The position numbers and the translations under genes are program-made. Shown here piece by piece: positions 13,218 to 18,772 of a stretch of 18,772 nucleotides of DNA. Position 1 is the first letter of the stretch, and every line of letters starts with the position of its first letter. The notes beneath the pieces are model-generated. The model was given only the letters and a program-made list of their open reading frames with translations, was not told the DNA's origin and did not search any database. The stretch comes from Eubacterium sp. Its GTDB lineage: Bacteria; Bacillota_A; Clostridia; Peptostreptococcales; Anaerovoracaceae. The DNA is taken from contig JAFOML010000006.1 of NCBI GenBank assembly GCA_017425345.1, forward strand, positions 1 to 18,772, written 5' to 3'.

Positions 13218-13940
13218 ATGAAGATTTTTCCGGCAATCGATCTGAAGGACGGAAAAGTAGTCCGTCTGCTGAAGGGAGATTACAACAAGGTCACGGTTTA
13301 CGGCGAGAACCCGCTGAAGGTCGCCAGACGATTTGAGAAGGCGGGCGCCAAATATCTGCACGTCGTGGATCTGGACGGCGCGAAGAGCGGAGATACGCCG
13401 AATTTCAGCGCGGTGCAGGACATCATCGAAGAGACGTCTCTGCGCGTGGAGATCGGCGGCGGCATCCGCAGTGAGGAGATCATCACGGACTATGCCAGGA
13501 TCGGCGCGCTTCGCGTGATCATCGGCACCATGGCTGCAACGGATCCGGAGTTCACCGCGCGGATGATCCGGAAGCACGGGAAAAACGTCGCAGTCGGCGT
13601 CGACATCGCCGGCTCGAAGGTCGCGATCCACGGCTGGACTGAAGTGACGGATATCACGGTGGATGAGATGTTCCAGACGCTGATCGACGAGGGCGTCAGC
13701 ACCATCATCTGCACGGACATCGCCAAGGACGGCGCGATGGAAGGAACTAACCGCAGACTGTATCAGAAGCTGGTCAAGTATTACGGCGGATACGTGGATA
13801 TCATCGCGTCCGGCGGGATCTCTTCGGAGGAGGATCTGGCCGCGCTCGCGGAGATCGGCGTAGACGGCGCGATCATCGGAAAGGCGCTCTACACCGGCGC
13901 GCTCGACATCGAGGATGTCATCGCCAGATATCAGGATTAA
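13218..13940 (+). CDS. hisA: HisA, ProFAR isomerase
   Basis: A (beta/alpha)8 barrel isomerase that converts ProFAR to PRFAR by an Amadori rearrangement. The 240-aa length is normal. Catalytic Asp8 lies in PAIDLKDGKVVRL and Asp129 in VGVDIAGSKVAIHGW. The phosphate loops are IGGGIR and ASGGISSEEDL. The GGAGGG ribosome binding site overlaps the end of hisH. It is homologous to HisF, which follows 12 nt downstream, the usual adjacent pair. Confidence 0.97.
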   Translation: MKIFPAIDLKDGKVVRLLKGDYNKVTVYGENPLKVARRFEKAGAKYLHVVDLDGAKSGDTPNFSAVQDIIEETSLRVEIGGGIRSEEIITDYARIGALRVIIGTMAATDPEFTARMIRKHGKNVAVGVDIAGSKVAIHGWTEVTDITVDEMFQTLIDEGVSTIICTDIAKDGAMEGTNRRLYQKLVKYYGGYVDIIASGGISSEEDLAALAEIGVDGAIIGKALYTGALDIEDVIARYQD

Positions 13941-13952
13941 GCAGGAGGTGCC

Positions 13953-14711
13953 ATGATAACCAAGAGAATCATTCCGTGTCTTGACGTGCGCGATGGCCGC
14001 GTAGTCAAGGGCGTGAACTTTCAGGGGCTTTCGGACGTATCGTCCCCGGTCGAGCTGGGGCGGTACTACAGCGAGCACGGCGCGGATGAGCTGGTGTTCT
14101 ACGACATCACCGCATCTGCCGAGGGCCGGAAGCTCTTTACGGATATTTTAAAAGAAGTCGCTTCCACGATCTTCATTCCGCTGACGGTGGGAGGCGGAAT
14201 CAACACGATCGAGGATTTTGACCGCGTGCTGAAGTGCGGCGCGGACAAGGTTTCGGTCAACTCCGGCGCAATCCGCGATCCCGGTCTGATCGGGAAGGCA
14301 GCCAAGCTGTACGGGGATCAGTGTGTCGTCCTGTCCGTGGATATCAAGCGCGTGGACGGCAGATTCACCGTGTTTGCGAAGGGCGGCCGTGAGAACACCG
14401 GTCTCGATGCGATCGAATGGATCAAGGCCGGCGAGGCAAACGGCGCCGGCGAGATCGTCGTGAACAGCATCGATACGGACGGCGTCAAAAAGGGATTTGA
14501 CATCGAGATGCTGCGCGCCGTCAACGACGCTGTCAGCGTGCCGGTCATCGCGTCGGGCGGAGCAGGGGGGATACAGGATTTTATCGACCTGTTCCGGGCG
14601 ATCCCGGATATCGACGCGGGGCTTGCCGCCTCGATCTTCCACTTCGGCGAAGTGGCCATCGACGACCTGAAAGCAGAGCTTGCAGCAGCAGGCATACATG
14701 TGAGGAGATAA
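13953..14711 (+). CDS. hisF: HisF, cyclase subunit of IGP synthase
   Basis: The barrel subunit that uses ammonia from HisH to convert PRFAR to IGP and AICAR. The 252 aa begin with [19 protein letters not shown]. Catalytic Asp11 and Asp130 ([12 protein letters not shown]) are present, along with the phosphate loops VGGGIN and ASGGAGG. A GCAGGAGGTG ribosome binding site precedes the ATG. One base separates its stop from the hisIE start. AICAR released here feeds purine synthesis. Confidence 0.97.
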   Translation: MITKRIIPCLDVRDGRVVKGVNFQGLSDVSSPVELGRYYSEHGADELVFYDITASAEGRKLFTDILKEVASTIFIPLTVGGGINTIEDFDRVLKCGADKVSVNSGAIRDPGLIGKAAKLYGDQCVVLSVDIKRVDGRFTVFAKGGRENTGLDAIEWIKAGEANGAGEIVVNSIDTDGVKKGFDIEMLRAVNDAVSVPVIASGGAGGIQDFIDLFRAIPDIDAGLAASIFHFGEVAIDDLKAELAAAGIHVRR

Positions 14712-14712
14712 T

Positions 14713-15387
14713 ATGATCAATATAGACGAACTGAAATTTGATGAAAAAGGGCTGATCCCCGCGGTCGTGCAGGACGCGACGTCGCGGCGTGTACTGACCG
14801 TCGCGTACATGAACCGGGAGAGCCTTGCGATCACGTTGAAAGAAAAGAAGACCTGCTTCTGGTCGCGTTCGCGTCAGGAGCTCTGGCTGAAGGGCGAGAC
14901 CTCCGGCAACTACCAGAACGTGGTCAGTGTCATCGCAGACTGCGATAAGGACGCGCTGGTCGTGCTCGTGGATAAGGAAGGGCCAGCGTGCCACCTTGGC
15001 ACGGACTCCTGCTTTGAGTACCCGCTTCTCGGCGATGTAGATCCGGGCGCAGGAGCAGAGGATGCAGAAGGCGCATTCAGCATCGAATCCCTGTACCGCA
15101 TGCTGCAGGGACGCAAAGAGGAGATGCCGGAAGGCTCCTATACCTCCTATCTGTTTGAGAAGGGTCTGGACAAGATTTTGAAAAAAATCGGCGAAGAATC
15201 GACCGAGGTCATCATCGCCGGAAAGGCCGAGGACCGTGCCGAGACGATCTACGAGATCGCCGACCTGGCTTACCACGTCCTCGTGCTCATGGTCCAGCAG
15301 GGCATCAGCGTAGAGGCGATCCGGGATGAGCTCGCCTCTCGCCACATCATCGATCACAAGGTGAAACAGGAGAAGATGACGAAATGA
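14713..15387 (+). CDS. hisIE: HisIE, bifunctional PR-AMP cyclohydrolase / PR-ATP pyrophosphatase
   Basis: A fusion catalysing the second and third pathway steps. Residues 1 to about 105 are HisI, with [19 protein letters not shown] and the zinc-site [10 protein letters not shown] Gly/Ala/Asp/Glu-rich linker (about 112-122) leads to His[21 protein letters not shown] and the MazG-like helix [18 protein letters not shown] with metal-binding acidic residues. The total of 224 aa is typical. Its ATGA end overlaps the start of the phosphatase gene. Confidence 0.96.
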   Translation: MINIDELKFDEKGLIPAVVQDATSRRVLTVAYMNRESLAITLKEKKTCFWSRSRQELWLKGETSGNYQNVVSVIADCDKDALVVLVDKEGPACHLGTDSCFEYPLLGDVDPGAGAEDAEGAFSIESLYRMLQGRKEEMPEGSYTSYLFEKGLDKILKKIGEESTEVIIAGKAEDRAETIYEIADLAYHVLVLMVQQGISVEAIRDELASRHIIDHKVKQEKMTK

Positions 15388-16151
15388 GGCTGCTGAACCG
15401 CGACGGAAAAAGCAACCTGCACACGCACTCCATCTACTGTGACGGCAAAAACGAGCCGGAGGAGATGGTACAGCGCGCGATCGCGCTCGGGTTCACGGAG
15501 CTCGGCTTCTCGGGCCACGAATACGCGCCCTATGATCTGGACGTGTGCATGACCCCGGAGGGGACGCTGGCTTACCGGGAGCGCATCCTTGCTTTACAAA
15601 ATCTATACCGCGGCCTCATCAACATCCGCCTCGGCATCGAACGCGACTTTTACGGGCCGGGTGATGACTATCCGTACGACTATGTGATCGGATCGGTGCA
15701 CTATCTGAAGTGCGGGGACGACTACGTCTGTGTGGAGGATACGCCGGAGCGGCTGATCGCCGGCGCGGAGAAGCATTTTCACGGCGATTTCCGGGCGCTG
15801 GTGGAATGCTATTATGAGACCGTCTCTCACGTCGTGGAGAAGACGGGCTGCCAGATCCTCGGCCACTTCGATATCGTGACCAAGTTCAATGAGGGGAACC
15901 GCTTTTTCGATGAGGAGAGCCGGTGGTACCGGGATGCGGCGCGGAGCGCGCTCGCGGCAGCTGCCGCTACCAGACCGATCCTGGAGATCAACACCGGAGC
16001 GATGGCGAAGGGATATCGGACCCGTCCGTATCCGGCGCGCTTTCTGATCAAGGAGGCAGACCGGCTGGGGCTGGATCTGCTGCTGTCCAGCGACTGCCAT
16101 GATGCCGGAAAGCTGGATTACGGGTTTGCGGATCTGATCAAAAGCATATAG
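15384..16151 (+). CDS. hisK: PHP-family histidinol-phosphatase
   Basis: A metal-dependent phosphatase of the PHP family that dephosphorylates histidinol phosphate. The 255 aa show [11 protein letters not shown] (metal ligands His13, His15), LGFSGHE (about 39-45), [25 protein letters not shown] and the C-terminal [13 protein letters not shown]. These are the expected PHP ligands in order. It is the last gene of the operon and overlaps hisIE by four bases. It provides the phosphatase activity that HisB lacks here. A terminator follows 9 nt after the stop. Confidence 0.93.
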   Translation: MRLLNRDGKSNLHTHSIYCDGKNEPEEMVQRAIALGFTELGFSGHEYAPYDLDVCMTPEGTLAYRERILALQNLYRGLINIRLGIERDFYGPGDDYPYDYVIGSVHYLKCGDDYVCVEDTPERLIAGAEKHFHGDFRALVECYYETVSHVVEKTGCQILGHFDIVTKFNEGNRFFDEESRWYRDAARSALAAAAATRPILEINTGAMAKGYRTRPYPARFLIKEADRLGLDLLLSSDCHDAGKLDYGFADLIKSI

Positions 16152-16160
16152 CAATCAAGG

Positions 16161-16189
16161 GACTGTCTCAGAATAGAGGCAGTCTTTTT
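16161..16189 (+). terminator. his operon terminator
   Basis: GACTGTCTC (16161-16169) and GAGGCAGTC (16176-16184) form a 9-bp stem with one T-G pair and a 6-nt loop, followed by five T. The IS30 element begins 3 nt later. Confidence 0.88.
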
Positions 16190-16192
16190 ATT

Positions 16193-16219
16193 CTTGAACT
16201 TACAATCTAAGTGCAACAA
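16193..16219 (+). repeat. IS30 left inverted repeat
   Basis: CTTGAACTTACAATCTAAGT and the following GCAACAA form the left end. It pairs with 17264-17290 in inverted orientation. Confidence 0.75.
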
Positions 16220-16285
16220 ATAAATAATGACCCATAGCTCTGGTACAATGGTGTTTGCAAAGACATCCAAATACCAGGAGGCACT

Positions 16286-17281
16286 ATGAGTCATTACAAA
16301 CATATTACACCAGAAGAGCGTGAAAAGATACTTGTATTACGCTCTCAGAATCAGTCGATTACATATATAGCCGGAAGTATCGGCAGAGATAAGTCAACGG
16401 TCTCACGCGAGCTCTCTCGTAATACTGTTGATGGCGAGTATTCCGCAGTAGCTGCTCAGGCCGCATATCGTAAGCGCCGTATTAGATGTCGTCGTAAAAC
16501 GAAACTATCTGATCCTGGAACATTTAAGCTTGTTCAGGAGAAGCTCCTCGAACATCAATGGTCGCCAGAGTAGATCGCGGGCAGACTCAAACAAGAGCAC
16601 TCTGACATCAGCATCAGCTACACAACCATATATAGAGGTATATATGCCGGGCTGTTCGATACTCCTGAGGAGCGCAGATCTCATGGTAGCCGAGGTGCTG
16701 CACGAAAGCTCCGGCACAGGGGCAAGACCCGCCATACCAGAGATCACATTGAAAATCGTGGCAAGATTGTCATCAGCAATGATCTTGAAGACCGCCCCAA
16801 AGAGGCCAATAACCGCAGTCGCATTGGGGACTGGGAAGGTGATACGGTAGCCGGATCCCAGAATGGAAACTGTCTCGTCACGTTGACTGATCGTAAAAGC
16901 CGAATGCTGCTTTGCCGGCGTGCAGAGAAAAAAGTCTCTGAATGCGTTCGTGATGTAATGATCAAATGCCTCAAAAGACAACCTCTACATTCCATAACCC
17001 CGGATAGGGGAAAGGAGTTTGCCAAGCATGCTGAGGTCACTAAAGTTCTCAATGGCGTGCAGTTTTATTTCCCGAAGCCTCGGCATCCTTGGGACCGCGG
17101 AACGAACGAGAATACCAATGGTCTTCTTCGCGAGTACTTTCCAAAGGGCGATGACCTTTCAAAATACAGCGATGAGTATATACAAAGCAAAGTGGACGAA
17201 CTGAACAAACGACCAAGAAAGTGCCTGGGTTACCTAACTCCTTATGAGGTCTATTATTCAAAGTCGTTGCACTTGACTTGA
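16286..17281 (+). pseudogene. IS30-family transposase, interrupted by an amber codon
   Basis: Reading frame 16286-17281 encodes a 331-residue IS30-type DDE transposase with one in-frame TAG at 16571-16573. The N-terminal part (95 aa) has the helix-turn-helix IAGSIGRDKSTVSRELSRN. The stop falls in the conserved WSPEQIAGRL motif, where CAG has become TAG (reads SPE-stop-IAGRLKQEH). After it the same frame runs on without damage, through IGDWEGDTVAG (first Asp), ITPDRGKEF (second Asp) and ENTNGLLREYFPKG (Glu), the DDE catalytic set. AGGAGG precedes the start. A single recent C-to-T change explains everything, so the copy is probably inactive unless the stop is read through or transposase is supplied in trans. 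Confidence 0.9.
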
Positions 17282-17290
17282 CAATTCAAG
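17264..17290 (-). repeat. IS30 right inverted repeat
   Basis: Read on the minus strand it begins CTTGAATTGTCAAGTCAAGT, matching the left end. The transposase TGA (17279-17281) lies inside it. Confidence 0.75.
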
Positions 17291-17342
17291 TTCTAAAAAA
17301 ACTCATGTATGTTACAATTGTTTTGATGGATGCTTTCATCAG

Positions 17343-17396
17343 AGGGGCACTTTTATTCCAGATTCAGGCATTTGATGCCTGGGCAGCGCCCCTTTT
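17343..17396. terminator. Hairpin between IS30 and the transporter gene
   Basis: The outer stem AGGGGC (17343-17348) pairs with GCCCCT (17388-17393). An inner stem, CAGGCA-TTTGA-TGCCTG, is at 17365-17381. The plus-strand side is followed by TTTT, and the minus-strand transporter gene ends at 17404, so the hairpin lies just past its stop. It may terminate either strand, but neither side has a long T-run. Confidence 0.45.
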
Positions 17397-17403
17397 CTGT
17401 GTC

Positions 17404-18546
17404 TTATTTCTCCTCAGATTCCTTCGCCTTTGCTTTCCGGACCGCCAGTTTCTTTTCGCGCCGTTCCATCAGACGGTCGAAGTACAGCTTGATCAGGGCT
17501 CCGGTCGGCACCGCGACGATCATTCCGAGGAAACCACCGATGGCGCCGCCGGCGATCAGGGATGCCACCACGAGCAGCGGGTGGACCTTGACGGAATGGG
17601 ACAGAAGCTTCGGGTTGATGACATTACCGTCAATGAACATGATGACTGCCATCAGAATGATCCCCAGCACCAGCTTGTCATACTGACCCGTGACGATACA
17701 GATGATCGCGATGGAGATGTATCCGAAGATGGGGCCAACATACGGAATCAGGTTGCCGACGCCGACGATGACGCCGATAACCGGCGCATAGGGGATCCCC
17801 GCGATCACAAAGACGATGCAGGTGATGACGCCCACGAGCAGCGCATCGGTAAACTGTCCGCGGATATATCCGGAGAATACCATATCAGCGTCTTTGGAAA
17901 ACTGTCTAACCGCAGTCCGCGAACGCTCACCGACAAACAGGTGGATGACACGGCTCCAGTATTTCCGGATATTGGTCTCATCCAGCATAAAGTAGATCGA
18001 AAAGATGATTCCGAACAGCAGCCCGCTGAAGAAGCTGGCCACACCGTTGACAACGGAAGTGAGAAACTCGCTTGCCTGATCCAGCGGCAGATCGGACTGC
18101 GAAATGTCAGCGTTCAGAGAATTGAGTATGTCCTCAAACTGCGCATAGAGAGATTCGATAAATGCCCGGATGGTCTCTATATTCAGGTTCTCCAGGCCTT
18201 CCATGCCGCCCCGGAGCGCAAGGTAAAGGACGAGCACCAGACCGCCCAGAACCAGAGCGACGCCTCCGTAAAAGACGGCCACTGCAATTCTGCGATTCCG
18301 GGTTTTATTATCCGGCTCCAGCTTGCTCTCGATCTTATTCACGATGGGCAGGAACAGGTAGCAGATGATCCCGCCGATGATGACGGGCTTCAGAATCGCG
18401 GTGAACAGGGTCCAGAGGGTAGTCCAGAATCCGCCGGTATTGCTGAGCAGATACAGAAGAACCACGGTAATGATAACGGTAGCAGATGCATAGGCGCATA
18501 TCTTCAGATATCTTTGATCCAGTTTATCGAGAAAACCTTTTTTCAT
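17404..18546 (-). CDS. AI-2E family transporter (TqsA/PerM-like)
   Basis: A membrane protein of 380 aa on the minus strand, the usual size of the AI-2E transporter family (PF01594), whose members are variously implicated in autoinducer-2 export or ion and solute transport. Hydrophobic segments lie at about residues 16-37, 50-70 and 90-112. A soluble amphipathic region (about 115-170) follows, then a helix-rich C-terminal half containing YIRGQFTDALLVGVITC, IPYAPVIGVIVGVGNLIPYVGP and GNVINPKLLSHSVKVHPLLV, the typical family signature. The tail is highly charged (REKKLAVRKAKAKESEEK). AGAGG lies 8 nt before the ATG, and an extended -10, TGA-TACTAT, is near 18590-18598 on the minus strand. The substrate cannot be inferred. 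Confidence 0.9.
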   Translation of the reverse strand: MKKGFLDKLDQRYLKICAYASATVIITVVLLYLLSNTGGFWTTLWTLFTAILKPVIIGGIICYLFLPIVNKIESKLEPDNKTRNRRIAVAVFYGGVALVLGGLVLVLYLALRGGMEGLENLNIETIRAFIESLYAQFEDILNSLNADISQSDLPLDQASEFLTSVVNGVASFFSGLLFGIIFSIYFMLDETNIRKYWSRVIHLFVGERSRTAVRQFSKDADMVFSGYIRGQFTDALLVGVITCIVFVIAGIPYAPVIGVIVGVGNLIPYVGPIFGYISIAIICIVTGQYDKLVLGIILMAVIMFIDGNVINPKLLSHSVKVHPLLVVASLIAGGAIGGFLGMIVAVPTGALIKLYFDRLMERREKKLAVRKAKAKESEEK

Positions 18547-18581
18547 GGCGAACCTCTGTCATGTTTCCGGTGATGTAAAAT

Positions 18582-18772
18582 CTATTTAAATAGTATCACA
18601 GGAAAAACAATTTTGCGATAGGAAAACTGTAGTGACATACTCCCACCACTTTCGCTCGCGCTTAGAAGTGGGGGCTTCTCGCTCAAGGCAGGCAGCCCTG
18701 CCAGTATCAACGAGCTATCCCCGTGTGCCCCACGGTTCTGCATTGTGATATAGTTTGTTTATGCGTCTGAAA
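18582..18772 (-). mobile_element. Right end of IS200/IS605-type element with tnpB 3' remnant
   Basis: Read on the minus strand, this edge encodes HGDSSLILAGLPALSEKPPL and a Ser/Gly-rich tail, a C-terminal tail commonly seen on TnpB proteins in Clostridia. The DNA GAAGCCCCCACTTCT, then GCGAGCG and AGTGGTGGGAGTATGTCAC, matches the hairpin typical of IS605-type right ends (stem CCACTT 18646-18651 / AAGTGG 18666-18671). A second hairpin, GGCAGG/CCTGCC, is at 18687-18702. In this frame a TAA at 18759-18761 interrupts the coding sequence near the window edge, so the visible part is a decayed or frameshifted remnant. The body of the element lies beyond the window. Identification rests on memory of the family tail. 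Confidence 0.55.

Larger units (their letters stand above)
16193..17290 (+). mobile_element. IS30-family insertion sequence (1098 bp)
   Basis: The element is bounded by imperfect 27-bp inverted repeats, 16193-16219 and 17264-17290, matching at 20 of 27 positions. They share the outer CTTGAA and the inner AAGTGCAAC. TT flanks both ends (16191-16192 and 17291-17292), consistent with a 2-bp target duplication. A single transposase frame fills the interior and its stop lies inside the right repeat. It inserted directly behind the T-run of the his terminator, leaving the operon intact. Base composition is visibly more AT-rich than in the his genes. Confidence 0.88.

Noticed and set aside
17278..18573. 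431-codon plus-strand frame opposite the AI-2E transporter
   Set aside because: The Asp/His/Gln-rich product is the antisense of membrane codons. The minus-strand protein has clear family motifs and a ribosome binding site.

Overview
The window looks like chromosomal DNA of an anaerobic, gut-type member of the Clostridia (Bacillota). The evidence is strong AGGAGG-type ribosome binding sites, a GAAC-N4-GTTT LexA box, an infC gene that starts with AUU, a short HisG paired with HisZ, a PHP-type histidinol phosphatase, radical SAM and LarC proteins, and intrinsic terminators after most units. I cannot assign a genus from the sequence alone.

Layout. (1) Positions 1-870 contain no convincing gene. 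They hold two unrelated families of tandem repeats (87-bp and 93-bp periods), dense inverted repeats, and an 18-bp sequence that occurs twice, 477 bp apart. (2) lexA has its own promoter, overlapped by an SOS box. (3) infC-rpmI-rplT is a translation operon with a 5' leader that carries a terminator and a competing pairing. (4) larC-coaBC overlap by 17 bp; LarC has a 49-residue His/Asp tract. (5) A membrane metal-exporter-like protein is followed by a Fur/Zur-family regulator, behind a promoter whose start point is covered by TGCAAC/GTTGCA half-sites. (6) A stand-alone radical SAM/SPASM-like enzyme and a small Cys-rich membrane protein each lie between terminators. (7) A tightly packed histidine operon, hisZ-G-C-B-H-A-F-IE-K, encodes nearly the whole pathway from PRPP and ATP to histidinol, but hisD is absent. 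(8) An IS30-family element sits just past the his terminator; its transposase is broken by one amber codon. (9) An AI-2E family transporter lies on the minus strand, followed at the right edge by what looks like the 3' end of an IS200/IS605-type tnpB element.

How the parts relate. The his genes overlap or nearly touch and probably form one translationally coupled transcript. LarC (nickel-pincer cofactor), the exporter and the Fur-family regulator together suggest a stretch concerned with metal handling. No clearly new multi-gene system is visible. The least explained items are the repeat region at the left edge, the infC leader, the operator-like palindromes before the exporter gene, and the orphan radical SAM and Cys-rich small proteins.
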